This document shows, one piece after another, positions 33,374 through 42,218 of a stretch of DNA of 64,000 bases (position 1 is its first letter; the number at the start of each line of letters is the position of its first letter). The notes beneath the pieces were generated by a model. The model was given only the letters and a program-made list of their open reading frames with translations. It was not told the origin of the DNA and ran no database searches. The stretch comes from Veillonellaceae bacterium (lineage in GTDB: Bacteria > Bacillota > Negativicutes > JAAYSF01): assembly GCA_012523975.1 (NCBI GenBank), contig JAAYSF010000017.1, positions 71,302 to 135,301 of the forward strand, given 5' to 3'. The position numbers and the translations under genes were made by a program.

Positions 33374-34561
33374 CTAATTCGTTGATCGAATCAATTTTCC
33401 GTACAATCCACCCCCACCGGAATCAATCTTAGTCAGACCAGACCTAGCTTTATCTATCTCATTTGCAAGTTTTTCACCTACAGCCTCTATCAGTTCATGT
33501 TTCTTGGCTTGATGAAGAATGTTCATCTCAGTATGAAACCTGGCTAATAGTTTTTTTATAGCCTTTTTCCCTAGTCCCGGAATAAACTCAAGCGGTATTT
33601 GATAGAAATATGGCGCCCTCCACGACGGATGATTCGGGAGTCTAAAGTCTGCCAGTTGTTCTATTCTATCGAATACACCATTTATAGTCTTATTACTGCC
33701 GCAAACAAAACATGTCTTAACATCTATGTTTGGTAAAAATTTGCCGCACGTTTTGCAAAAAGTACGATGGTACTTGCCTAAACGCGGATCCAGCCCGTAA
33801 TTTGCCATCACCTTTCGGCCGGCGGCATTATGCAGAGCCTTTCTAAGCTCTGCATAATTAGCAGTTTCAAGCAAGAAAACAGTATATTCTCTGGCAATTT
33901 TGCTTAAGGAGTGAGCGTCAGAATTGGTGATAAATGTGAAGGAATTTAGCTCGGCAATACGATCAGCCATCTGGCTGTCGGCACTTAGCCCTAATTCAAT
34001 TCCATCAATCATTGCTATTTCCTTGTCGGATAAAATTTCAGTTAGCTGATTGCAACATATACCAAATAAGCTTTTATGTGGCGTAAAAACATGCGCTGGA
34101 ATTATTATACCTTCAAACTCTGAAGCTATTTGAATAAGACGTTGCAGCGTCATTCTGGCATTCTGAGAACTTAAGTTTATATTCTTGATATGGGAGGACA
34201 TATACCCTGAAAACTTGCGCATTGATTCAATATTGGGCAGAAAAACTAGCGTATGGGATGTCCGACCATTTAGCTCAACTGTTTCTATCTCAGCCCCCAG
34301 CAATACCGTTAAGCTATTAAGATACTGGTAACCGCCTCCGGTTTTTAAGGTCATAAGGCCGCTCTTAACCAATGCTTCCAAATCATCGAGAACCAACGGC
34401 GATAAGGCGTCGATTAGTCCAATGATATCCATGCCCTTACGATGTGCAGCTTCATCAATTATATTAGTAACTGTCAGATTACTTGATGTTGGGATCTTTA
34501 TCCACTCACCTTGACTACTAACACCGACATGTATATGTAGATCAGCAAAATACTGCCTCAT
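33374..34561 (-). CDS. Endonuclease Q-like PHP-family nuclease
   Basis: This 395-residue protein matches the TIGR00375/EndoQ family. The N-terminal PHP domain has metal ligands Asp7, His9, His11 (ADLHIHVG), PAHVFTPHKS and TNSDAH. A zinc finger, FCKTCG...CFVCGS, lies near residues 268-290, and a helix-hairpin-helix-like segment (IPGLGKKAIKKLLARF) follows. Characterised EndoQ enzymes cut DNA 5' to deoxyuridine, hypoxanthine or xanthine. It lies between spoIIM and nudF, six bases after the latter, so it may be in the nudF operon. Confidence 0.85.
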   Translation of the reverse strand: MRQYFADLHIHVGVSSQGEWIKIPTSSNLTVTNIIDEAAHRKGMDIIGLIDALSPLVLDDLEALVKSGLMTLKTGGGYQYLNSLTVLLGAEIETVELNGRTSHTLVFLPNIESMRKFSGYMSSHIKNINLSSQNARMTLQRLIQIASEFEGIIIPAHVFTPHKSLFGICCNQLTEILSDKEIAMIDGIELGLSADSQMADRIAELNSFTFITNSDAHSLSKIAREYTVFLLETANYAELRKALHNAAGRKVMANYGLDPRLGKYHRTFCKTCGKFLPNIDVKTCFVCGSNKTINGVFDRIEQLADFRLPNHPSWRAPYFYQIPLEFIPGLGKKAIKKLLARFHTEMNILHQAKKHELIEAVGEKLANEIDKARSGLTKIDSGGGGLYGKLIRSTN

Positions 34562-34567
34562 ACTTAT

Positions 34568-35095
34568 TTACCTGCCTGCTAGTAATAAGCCTATCAAGGT
34601 TTTTGCGTCAGTTATTGTACTATTATTAATCATAGTATTAATGTCTGAGGGAGTATATATTTCAACATCAACAAACTCGTCTTCGTCTGGGCAAACTTCC
34701 TTCTTTACAAGATCGCGGGCAATGTATAAATGGATTATCTCATTAGTAAAGCCCGGAGCAGTATATATAGACGTAAGCTTAATCATCTGTTTAGCTACAT
34801 AACCAGTTTCTTCACGCAGTTCACGCGCAACACATTCTTCAGGATCCTCATTATTATCAAGTTTGCCAGCCGGAATTTCAAGCGTGACCTTACCAATCGG
34901 ATAGCGAAATTGCTTAACCAAAACAATTCTGCCATCATCTAAAATAGGAACAACGGCAACGGCGCCAGGATGATCAACAACTTCCCGTGTTGCCTCCCTA
35001 TTATTGGGCAACATTACCGTATCACGATGAACCTTTAATATTTTGCCGTCATATATTTTTTCGGCTGAAATGAACTTCTCTGTTAAATGTTCCAA
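34568..35095 (-). CDS. nudF: ADP-ribose pyrophosphatase (Nudix)
   Basis: NudF hydrolyses ADP-ribose to AMP and ribose-5-phosphate. The 175-residue protein has the Nudix box GKLDNNEDPEECVARELREETGY starting near residue 76 (given here in part: REETGY end) and the typical YEGKILKVHRDTV-like N-terminus. The start is a TTG with AGGAGG eleven bases upstream. Homologues lie near spoIIM or xerD in many Firmicutes. Confidence 0.94.
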   Translation of the reverse strand: MEHLTEKFISAEKIYDGKILKVHRDTVMLPNNREATREVVDHPGAVAVVPILDDGRIVLVKQFRYPIGKVTLEIPAGKLDNNEDPEECVARELREETGYVAKQMIKLTSIYTAPGFTNEIIHLYIARDLVKKEVCPDEDEFVDVEIYTPSDINTMINNSTITDAKTLIGLLLAGR

Positions 35096-35113
35096 TTATT
35101 TCCACGCCTCCTA

Positions 35114-35142
35114 GCATATTAAGCGTTTACAAAACATATAGT
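35114..35142 (+). promoter_or_regulatory. Sigma-E-like promoter before the 42-codon gene
   Basis: The plus strand shows GCATATT (perfect KMATATT), 14 bases, then CATATAGT (one mismatch to CATACAnT). The transcript would begin near 35149, just at the ribosome site, which is tight but possible. Confidence 0.5.
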
Positions 35143-35162
35143 ACCTCTGAGGAGGGCTATCC

Positions 35163-35291
35163 ATGCAAATTATTACTTTTCAAAGGGGTTTATATTTTTT
35201 TGGTAAAGTAAAAGAACTGCAAATTTTTTTAAAGGAAAATGCTTGTAATAGAATTACTGTGAAAGAGTTCATCCGGATAAGGCTACAGTAA
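35163..35291 (+). CDS. 42-residue protein, unknown function
   Basis: ATG 35163 with GAGGAGGG six bases upstream encodes 42 residues: MQIITFQRGLYFFGKVKELQ, then IFLKENACNRITVKEFIRIR, then LQ. The pattern is beta strand, basic helix, strand, helix, without a membrane segment. A sigma-E-like promoter lies upstream, divergent from nudF. The family is unknown to me and the gene is too short to be found by length filters. It is convergent with the P-loop gene. Confidence 0.55.
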   Translation: MQIITFQRGLYFFGKVKELQIFLKENACNRITVKEFIRIRLQ

Positions 35292-35313
35292 AAAACTGGT
35301 TACCTGCGATTTA

Positions 35314-35997
35314 TTAACCCATCCATGGATATTTAGTATAAGGTGTAAGAAGAAAAAGCGGGTATGGTACCGAAATTTTATTTTCTAACCATTCAGGAAC
35401 TACTACAAAACTAATTGGCAGGGCTAAAGCTTGAGCAGCTGATTCTACTGTTTTAAGCCCATTGGAAATATGTTCGGCGGTAGTCTCCTGTGCTAAATTA
35501 GTGTTGCAAATTAAGCTGCTTACTTTTAAGCGGGAAACCCCTTCTATTCGCTTAAGCATGTTTACAATATTCTCTGCTGTGTTGGTGAAAGGCCTTAGCG
35601 TATTTATAACCAATTGAGCTTGGTAGCCGTTTTCGCTCAATTGCTGATTAATCTGTCCTAACACTATGGCAGAGTCACCACCACCAACATCGATAACAAC
35701 ATTACATTCTCGGTCATAAAGAACGCGAATCAGGTTACTAGGCATAACTGGCAAATCGCTATGGGCCAAATGCTGCTCAGGAGCTACTACTATTACATCG
35801 CTTCTTTCTAACAATTCTCGACTCTCTCGCGTTCTGCAGATGGGTTTAGCCAAATCAAAATCAACAATCGCAGTTTTATGACCGCTTTTAGCAAGCGCTA
35901 TTGAATAGTTTACAGCTAGCTCCGTCTTACCGCTGCCAAATTCACCTATAAAGATGTTTATGCGAGACTTGCCTATGATATTGGCATGTTGACTCAT
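35314..35997 (-). CDS. P-loop NTPase of the MinD/ParA-like type, unknown function
   Basis: This 227-residue protein has a Walker A GEFGSGKTELA (residues 18-28), an aspartate in AIVDFDLAKPICRTRE (switch-like), and a Walker B-like VVIDVGGGDSAIVLGQ. It lacks the deviant KGG lysine of true MinD/ParA. A C-terminal Pro-Tyr-rich tail (YPLFLLTPYTKYPWMG) is unusual. It lies between spo0A and nudF with an AGGAGG site. It is a soluble nucleotide-binding protein with no assignable pathway. Confidence 0.75.
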   Translation of the reverse strand: MSQHANIIGKSRINIFIGEFGSGKTELAVNYSIALAKSGHKTAIVDFDLAKPICRTRESRELLERSDVIVVAPEQHLAHSDLPVMPSNLIRVLYDRECNVVIDVGGGDSAIVLGQINQQLSENGYQAQLVINTLRPFTNTAENIVNMLKRIEGVSRLKVSSLICNTNLAQETTAEHISNGLKTVESAAQALALPISFVVVPEWLENKISVPYPLFLLTPYTKYPWMG

Positions 35998-36076
35998 TTT
36001 TTCCTCCTAGTATTAAATATGTAATAGTTGGTTTATTCGGATCAACAATCGAAAGTCCTGCTGATTAAGTAAACGC

Positions 36077-36108
36077 AAAAAGTTCCACGAATTATAATCG
36101 TGGAACTT
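36077..36108 (-). terminator. Rho-independent terminator after spo0A
   Basis: A perfect stem AAGTTCCACGA/TCGTGGAACTT is followed by TTTG on the minus strand, ten bases past the spo0A stop. Confidence 0.88.
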
Positions 36109-36118
36109 TACTTACCAT

Positions 36119-36892
36119 TTAAGCCCGCATTTCCATTCTTAGCTTATCAGCAATCATCGCCATAAATTCCGAATTAGTCGGCTTCCCTTTTTCCAACTTG
36201 ATAGTATATCCAAAAAGTCTATTGATCATGTCCATATTACCACGATTCCATGCAACTTCTATTGCATGTCTGATTGCTCTTTCTACCCGGCTTGGAGTTG
36301 TCGAATACTTTTCAGCAATCATTGGATATAATACTTTGGTTACTGCTCCTAATAACTCCATCTCGGCGATAATCATCATGATGGCATCGCGCAGATATTG
36401 ATAGCCTTTAATGTGAGCAGGGATACCAATCTCACGGATAATATTAGTAACTTCAACGTCCATCGGTCGTGCTTTAATAGCCTGGGCAGCAACCACTGGC
36501 CGTTGTGATGTTATTGTACTAGCCAACTGCCTAATACGGCTAGTGAGTACATCCATATTAAAAGGTTTCAGAATATAATAATCGACGCCAAGCTCTACAA
36601 CTCGCTGAGTTATATTCTCTTGACCAAACGCAGTCAACATAATAACTTTAGGTTTTCTATTTGGCATCGCATTAAGCCGCTCTAAAACACCAATTCCGTC
36701 AAGGTGTGGCATTATGATGTCGAGGATAATTACATCTGGATGTTTTTCTTCAACAATTTTAACAATTTCTTCTCCATTATAAGCTATTCCTACTAGTTCA
36801 ATGTCTGATTGTTGAATTAAGTATTCTTGCATTATACCGACAAATTCTCTATTATCGTCCGCAATTGCTAGTTTTATAGTTTCTCTGATCAT
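36119..36892 (-). CDS. spo0A: Stage 0 sporulation protein A
   Basis: Spo0A is the master response regulator of sporulation. The 257-residue protein has the receiver domain with Asp12/Asp13, phosphoacceptor Asp58 in [13 protein letters not shown] and KPF near residue 110. The C-terminal domain has the DNA-recognition helix [21 protein letters not shown] that binds 0A boxes. Its promoter region carries a SigH-type promoter and one TGTCGAA box. The neighbour upstream is spoIVB, as in all relatives. Confidence 0.98.
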   Translation of the reverse strand: MIRETIKLAIADDNREFVGIMQEYLIQQSDIELVGIAYNGEEIVKIVEEKHPDVIILDIIMPHLDGIGVLERLNAMPNRKPKVIMLTAFGQENITQRVVELGVDYYILKPFNMDVLTSRIRQLASTITSQRPVVAAQAIKARPMDVEVTNIIREIGIPAHIKGYQYLRDAIMMIIAEMELLGAVTKVLYPMIAEKYSTTPSRVERAIRHAIEVAWNRGNMDMINRLFGYTIKLEKGKPTNSEFMAMIADKLRMEMRA

Positions 36893-36931
36893 TTTAAATA
36901 TTCACTCCCTACCCCTAATCTTATGTAATTC

Positions 36932-36960
36932 AAATTCGACAAAATTACGTCAGTTCCTTC
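36932..36960 (-). promoter_or_regulatory. SigH-type promoter of spo0A with an overlapping 0A box
   Basis: The minus strand shows GAAGGAACT, 11 bases, then GTCGAATTT, a match to RnAGGAwww-N11-RnnGAATww with one mismatch. A perfect 0A box TGTCGAA (36935-36941) overlaps the -10. This matches the autoregulated Ps promoter of Bacillus spo0A in type. Confidence 0.78.
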
Positions 36961-37007
36961 CTTGTTTGGAAATTAAATCCAAAAATATATTATTTTTGTT
37001 TAACAAT

Positions 37008-37036
37008 AAAAAAGAACAGCTAAGAATTAGCCGTTC
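37008..37036 (-). terminator. Rho-independent terminator after spoIVB
   Basis: A stem GAACGGCTAA/TTAGCTGTTC (one mismatch) around TTC is followed by TTTTTT on the minus strand, eight bases past the spoIVB stop. Confidence 0.85.
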
Positions 37037-37043
37037 ATATTTA

Positions 37044-38402
37044 TTAGGCTGCTAACACTATGTTTGGCTTTTTTTGTAGAGAGAACAGTCTTTTTGCTGT
37101 TTGTTTATCGCGTTTAGGAATTATCCCGCTTTCCATTAACATCCAGTCAACAAAGCACCCATAGCCTTTGGTAGGATCATGAACAAAAACATGAGTCACT
37201 GCTCCGACAATCTTTCCGTTTTGGATAATTGGACTCCCACTCATTCCTTGCACAATTCCTCCTGTTAGTTCCATTAACCTTGGGTCGGTAATTTTAATTA
37301 CCATGCCCTTACCTTCAGGTGAAGCTTGAAGATTCACCTTTTGAATTTCGATTGCGAACTTTTCAATACTTTGCCCATCTACAACGGTTAACATTTCAGC
37401 ATATCCGGTTTGCACTTGATTCATCGACGCTACAGGAATTGCACTATTATAAATATCATTTGGCAAAGACGCGTTAAGCTGTCCATAGATACCAAACTGG
37501 GTATTTTTCTGAATATCACCAAGTAATTTATCTTCCTCAATAAAAACTCCAATTTTTTCGCCAGGTTGACCCCTTTTACCATGTTGAATGCCGGAAACGG
37601 TAGCCATAACAATTCTCCCCTGATCACAGTCAATTGGTTGATTTGTATCACTATCACTTATTACATGCCCTAATGCCCCATATATATTTGATTTTGGTTC
37701 ATAAAAAGTAAGAGTACCTACACCGGCTGCACTATCCCTTACAAATAATCCAATTCTATATCGTTTAGTCTCATCGCAAAGAACCGGATTTATAGTAATC
37801 TGAACCCTTTCATCATTTCGCTTAATTAACAGATTTAACGGACGTTTTTCTTGACCGCTACTATCTATTATTTCGGCTACTTGACTATCACTCTGGACCG
37901 GTGTACCATTAATACTCAAAATAATGTCGCCGACATTTATACCTGCATCCTTGGCTGGGTTCACATAAAGACCCTCCTCGCTCTTGATGGGTGAATTACC
38001 GACAACAATAACTCCATGCGAATGCAATACAACTCCAATTGAGTGTCCGCCTGGTACAAGCTTAATAGGCGGTAAAACATCAACTTCGACTGTCCTTACG
38101 GGGATGAGACCGAGAAGCTTAAACTCAACTATCGATCTACCAAGCTTAACTGGCTCCAATGCGACCGACTTTGAAATACTATAAACTGGCATTGGTGATT
38201 TCAGCCGCAAACTTTGATCATTATCATGATTGATAGTGACCGTTAAAGGGAAGTTGACGGTAAAAATGGCCGACTCGCCTTCAATAATACGCATGTGCGG
38301 CGGAAGGCCGTATACACTGCGGAATTGTGGGGAAACACAAAATGCAATAATCAGCACAGCAATGCATATCCCGGTTATGGAGCGCCGACTAATTCGTGTC
38401 AT
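37044..38402 (-). CDS. spoIVB: SpoIVB serine peptidase
   Basis: SpoIVB is secreted by the forespore to trigger pro-sigma-K processing in the mother cell. The 452-residue protein has an N-terminal membrane anchor (residues 10-28), a PDZ domain (about 120-205, DAGINVGDIILSINGTPV), and the peptidase domain with the catalytic His246 (YGALGHVISDSD) and Ser388 (VQGMSGSPIIQNG). The His-Ser distance of 142 equals that in Bacillus SpoIVB as I recall it. It lies between recN and spo0A. Confidence 0.96.
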   Translation of the reverse strand: MTRISRRSITGICIAVLIIAFCVSPQFRSVYGLPPHMRIIEGESAIFTVNFPLTVTINHDNDQSLRLKSPMPVYSISKSVALEPVKLGRSIVEFKLLGLIPVRTVEVDVLPPIKLVPGGHSIGVVLHSHGVIVVGNSPIKSEEGLYVNPAKDAGINVGDIILSINGTPVQSDSQVAEIIDSSGQEKRPLNLLIKRNDERVQITINPVLCDETKRYRIGLFVRDSAAGVGTLTFYEPKSNIYGALGHVISDSDTNQPIDCDQGRIVMATVSGIQHGKRGQPGEKIGVFIEEDKLLGDIQKNTQFGIYGQLNASLPNDIYNSAIPVASMNQVQTGYAEMLTVVDGQSIEKFAIEIQKVNLQASPEGKGMVIKITDPRLMELTGGIVQGMSGSPIIQNGKIVGAVTHVFVHDPTKGYGCFVDWMLMESGIIPKRDKQTAKRLFSLQKKPNIVLAA

Positions 38403-38556
38403 ATTTACTCCATCACTCCCCCTTATTTGATTTTTACCTTTTTTGCCCTTAATTAATCTGAATATCTCAAATTTAAAGATTCCCGATTTTTTTAGGGATT
38501 ATTCCGGGATTATTAGCATAAATTGCCTTGGAAGTCGATTAAACAAGTTTATCGTT

Positions 38557-38586
38557 AAAAAAGGAACGCAAGCTCACGCTTGCGTT
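38557..38586 (-). terminator. Rho-independent terminator at the recN end
   Basis: A perfect stem AACGCAAGC/GCTTGCGTT is followed by CC and TTTTTT on the minus strand. The recN stop codon lies in the loop. Confidence 0.88.
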
Positions 38587-40286
38587 TCTTTTTTCCAAAT
38601 TTCTTTTTTTAATTTTGCTGTCATAATCATTTGTCCAGCATTTTCAATGGCAGCTTTTGTTAAATCAATGCCTGCTATCATTTTGGCAAGTTCCAACTTG
38701 CGCTGGTCAGTATTTAGCTTGATGATTTTGGTTTTTGTTCGGTTGGCTTGAACTTGTTTTTCGATATTAAGATGATTATCAGCCATACAAGCAATCTGAG
38801 GCGAATGAGTAATGCATAAAACTTGCTTATTTGCCGCAACCATTGCGATTCGCTCACCAACCATTTGTGCTGTTTTACCGCCAATACCTGAATCGATTTC
38901 GTCAAATACTACCGTCCCGATTGCATCACGTTTTGCGCAGACTGTTTTTATTGCTAAAGCTATTCTCGACAATTCGCCGCCAGATGCAACCTTGTGCAAT
39001 GGTTTTGGAACCTCGCCAGGATTGGCAGAAAAGACAATTGAAACTTCATTATTCCCAAATGAATTCAAGCTATCGGTGTTACTTACTTCAATATTGAACA
39101 GACAATTTGGCATACCAAGCTTTTGTAAGTGTGAGCAAACTAAGTCGGACATCAATTTTGCCGAGGATCGACGTTTTCTATCAATTATATCGGCTAAAAC
39201 CATTAATTGTTCTTTTAGTATTTTTTGTTCATTGTGTAGTTTTGCTTTCTGATCATCTGAAGCATTCATGCTGTCAATTTCTTTCAGCGATTTTTCATAA
39301 TATGCTAGGATGTCCTTCGTGGTCGCGCCATACTTGTTTCTTAATTTATAAATAATATCCATTCGTTCATGAAGTCGAGTAAGTTGTGCTGGATTATATT
39401 CTACGCCGTCTACGTATCCACCCAAATCCATGCTTAACTCTTTAAGTTGGTAGAGAATATCCGTAAGCATTTGGAGCTGCGGTTCCAAGCTTTTATCAAA
39501 CCGAACTGCATAATCCAATTCTCGCTTAGCTTTTGCCACCAGGCTTAAAATACTTTCAGTGCCATTTTCTTCATCAAGTAGTCCATATGCCTTGGTAACC
39601 GACTTTGTGATTTTTTCCATATTAGTAAGGACTTTAATCTGGTTTTCAAGTTCAAGCTCCTCGTCAGGTTTCAGTCCCGCCGCTGCAATTTCATTAGTCT
39701 GCCAAATCAGCATATCTAAACGCTGAACTCGCTCACGGATATTGTCTTCCAATTCAGTAATTTGCTTACTAACATCTTGCCATTTACGGAAAATTTTGCG
39801 ATATTTATCAACTTCTACTGTTATGTCTTTATCAAATAAGTCCAAAAGTCCTAAATGAGTCTCAGGACGAAGTAAGGCTTGATTCTCATGCTGTCCATGC
39901 ATATCGACCAGTTTTTGCCCGAATAGTTTTAGAACACTCAACGTCACATGACAGCCATTTATCATTATCAGGTTTTTACCAGTTGTATTAAAACGCCGGC
40001 TAATAATCAGCGTCCCATCGTCTTCAGTACTAATAGCATATTTATCCGCAAGTTCTTTTACAGGCTCCAAACTAGAGATATCAAATAAAGCTTCAACCCG
40101 AAAATAATCGCATCCCTCACGGATATATTCATTAGATGCTCTTCCACCTAAAACAGTATTTAAAGCATCAATAAGAATTGACTTACCGGCACCTGTTTCA
40201 CCTGTTAAAATATTTAGTCCGTTTGAAAAATCAATATTAGCCTTTTCGATCAATGCAAAATTATTAACACACAATGATCTTAGCAT
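38574..40286 (-). CDS. recN: DNA repair protein RecN
   Basis: RecN is an SMC-like ATPase that acts early at double-strand breaks. The 570-residue product starts MLRSLCVNNFALIEKANIDF; six upstream codons to a TTG are possible. It has Walker A GETGAGKS (29-36), two coiled-coil arms (about 150-370), the signature LSRIALAIK and Walker B VVFDEIDSGIGG. It lies 21 bases after argR in the conserved tlyA-argR-recN order. Confidence 0.96.
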   Translation of the reverse strand: MLRSLCVNNFALIEKANIDFSNGLNILTGETGAGKSILIDALNTVLGGRASNEYIREGCDYFRVEALFDISSLEPVKELADKYAISTEDDGTLIISRRFNTTGKNLIMINGCHVTLSVLKLFGQKLVDMHGQHENQALLRPETHLGLLDLFDKDITVEVDKYRKIFRKWQDVSKQITELEDNIRERVQRLDMLIWQTNEIAAAGLKPDEELELENQIKVLTNMEKITKSVTKAYGLLDEENGTESILSLVAKAKRELDYAVRFDKSLEPQLQMLTDILYQLKELSMDLGGYVDGVEYNPAQLTRLHERMDIIYKLRNKYGATTKDILAYYEKSLKEIDSMNASDDQKAKLHNEQKILKEQLMVLADIIDRKRRSSAKLMSDLVCSHLQKLGMPNCLFNIEVSNTDSLNSFGNNEVSIVFSANPGEVPKPLHKVASGGELSRIALAIKTVCAKRDAIGTVVFDEIDSGIGGKTAQMVGERIAMVAANKQVLCITHSPQIACMADNHLNIEKQVQANRTKTKIIKLNTDQRKLELAKMIAGIDLTKAAIENAGQMIMTAKLKKEIWKKETQA

Positions 40287-40307
40287 CCTACTCGCCCCTG
40301 TCAAAAA

Positions 40308-40757
40308 TCAGAATATTGACTGCAATCGTTCAATAACACGTCCCACGGCATCCATTGGCTTAACAACAATTAAAATATTGTCATCACCAGCAACAGTTCC
40401 AATTATCTCAGGCCATCTTGCACAATCGATTGTCGAGGCTACGGCATTCGCAGTTCCTGGTAATGTTTTAATGACTACAATATTTTGGCTAGAATCAATA
40501 CCAGTGACTGAGTCCCTAAACATTCTTTCCATACGGGATTGAGAAAATACCATTGACTGATCCATCGGAAACGCATAACGGTAGCGGCCATCACCGGTTG
40601 GAACTTTTATTAGCCTCAACTCTTTGATATCTCGTGAAACAGTTGCCTGAGTTACTTCAATACCATCTTTGCGCAAAGCCTCGGCCAGCTCTTCTTGAGT
40701 TTCTACCTCGCTATGATCTATGATTTCCTTAATTTTCGCATGACGCAGCACTTTCAC
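40308..40757 (-). CDS. argR: Arginine repressor / regulator
   Basis: ArgR (AhrC) controls arginine synthesis and breakdown. GTG 40757 with AAGGAG gives 149 residues: a winged-helix domain (KIKEIIDHSEVETQEELAEAL, ATVSRDIKELRLIKV) and a C-terminal arginine-binding hexamer domain (GTVAGDDNILIVVK). It follows mnmM by one base; a longer start that overlaps mnmM is less likely. Confidence 0.95.
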   Translation of the reverse strand: MKVLRHAKIKEIIDHSEVETQEELAEALRKDGIEVTQATVSRDIKELRLIKVPTGDGRYRYAFPMDQSMVFSQSRMERMFRDSVTGIDSSQNIVVIKTLPGTANAVASTIDCARWPEIIGTVAGDDNILIVVKPMDAVGRVIERLQSIF

Positions 40758-40758
40758 G

Positions 40759-41328
40759 TTATTCACTCCTTACTTTTTCAATTACGTATAAAATTGGCGG
40801 TTTTCTAGAAGCATTTACAGGTACCCAGCTATTAACCGCAAACATTCTCGTGGGAAGTGCCTTTAGTAATTTATTGACTTCGTCAAACTCTAATTGTCCG
40901 CTCTCATGTCCAGGATATGCTATTATTGTTAAAAAGCCCCCTACTCTAAGCAAGGTTAAAGTTTGTTTTATTGACTTGATTGTGGTAGAGGCCTGTGTGG
41001 TAATATTATGGTCCTTACCTGGCAAATAGCCTAGGTTAAACATAGCAAAATCAATTTGATCCACTATATAATTAGCTATATTCTCATGATTGTCCTCAAT
41101 AAGTTTAACCTTAGAAAGAAGATTATGCTCGGCAAGCAGATCGCTGGTTTTAGCTAACGCGCTTTTTTGAATATCAAATGAGTAAATTATAGCATAATCA
41201 GGAGTGTTAGCCGCCAGAAATAAAGAGTCCCATCCATTGCCCGCAGTCGCATCTACGGCACGCCTGCATTTTTCAAGATGGGGAAGTAATAAAAATTGTG
41301 CAAGTTTTACTGCGCTATAAGTTTGCAT
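40759..41328 (-). CDS. mnmM: Class I SAM-dependent methyltransferase, YtqB/MnmM family
   Basis: The YtqB family methylates the aminomethyl group of U34 in tRNA (MnmM). The 189-residue protein has the SAM motif AVDATAGNGWDSLFLA, an acidic residue in YSFDIQKSAL, the family stretch FNLGYLPGKDHNITT and AYPGHESGQLE. It directly follows nadK and precedes argR; insertion of this gene into the nadK-argR interval is not seen in Bacillus. Confidence 0.87.
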   Translation of the reverse strand: MQTYSAVKLAQFLLLPHLEKCRRAVDATAGNGWDSLFLAANTPDYAIIYSFDIQKSALAKTSDLLAEHNLLSKVKLIEDNHENIANYIVDQIDFAMFNLGYLPGKDHNITTQASTTIKSIKQTLTLLRVGGFLTIIAYPGHESGQLEFDEVNKLLKALPTRMFAVNSWVPVNASRKPPILYVIEKVRSE

Positions 41329-42183
41329 TTAGTCATCCCGCCATAGTTTGGTTCTTAATGTTTGATAATAATTTTTGTGGCCAAATTTGATTAAATTAGC
41401 GTTATATGATGATTTTCTAATAAAGACTTTATCGTTAGGTTGGAGTTTTTGCACGACCTGTCCATCTACTGTCAGAACAATATCGTCAGAGCTAACCGAT
41501 GTTATAACTGTAATTTCTTCATCTGGCGAAACAATTAGCGGGCGGGAATACAAGGTATGAGGACAGATAGGCGTAACCAAAATAACGTTCAAAGCCGAAT
41601 TTACAATCGGCCCCCCAGCCGATAGTGAGTAACCGGTTGAGCCAGTTGGAGTAGCAATAATTAACCCGTCAGCCGAGAATGCAGCCGCAACTTGGTTATT
41701 GATTGTTAACGTCAGTTCAATCATCCGGGAGTATCCAGCTTTTGTAATAACTATATCATTCAAAGAAGAAGAAACAAATATTTCTTCAGAATCTCTCCGA
41801 ATAAAGGCGTCAAGCATTAGCCTCTTTTCAATATCATAATGTCCGCTTATCAGCTTTTCCAGAAATATTTCCATCTGTGGTACTTCAACTTCAGTCAGAA
41901 AGCCCAGTCTTCCCATGTTTATTCCAAAAATCGGAATATTAAGCGGCGCAATTTTTCGCGCTGAGCTCAATAATGTCCCGTCTCCACCGATAGCTATCGC
42001 AATGTCGATTTTTTCTCTTATACTTTCTTCAGAGCACCCCAGGTCAGGCTGCCCCAGTTTTTTAGCTGCCTGTGACGGCAATAACACCCTAATACTTTTT
42101 TCTTTAAAAAAATCCACTATAAAACCTAGTATTGTAACAACACTACTTTTTTTTATGTTAGGAAATATTCCAATCGTCAACAA
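41329..42183 (-). CDS. nadK: NAD kinase
   Basis: NadK makes NADP from NAD. The 284-residue protein has the GGDGTLL motif (AIAIGGDGTLLSSARK), NMGRLGFLTEV and the NAD-binding TPTGSTGYSLSAGGPIV. It abuts the mnmM start directly. A 35-base gap separates it from tlyA. Confidence 0.96.
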   Translation of the reverse strand: MLTIGIFPNIKKSSVVTILGFIVDFFKEKSIRVLLPSQAAKKLGQPDLGCSEESIREKIDIAIAIGGDGTLLSSARKIAPLNIPIFGINMGRLGFLTEVEVPQMEIFLEKLISGHYDIEKRLMLDAFIRRDSEEIFVSSSLNDIVITKAGYSRMIELTLTINNQVAAAFSADGLIIATPTGSTGYSLSAGGPIVNSALNVILVTPICPHTLYSRPLIVSPDEEITVITSVSSDDIVLTVDGQVVQKLQPNDKVFIRKSSYNANLIKFGHKNYYQTLRTKLWRDD

Positions 42184-42218
42184 ATTATAGCCCCCAACAC
42201 GTATTCACCCAACATGCA

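Noticed and set aside
40758-40766. ArgR start at 40766
   Set aside because: The GTG at 40757 has AAGGAG at the proper distance; the upstream codon lies on the ribosome site.
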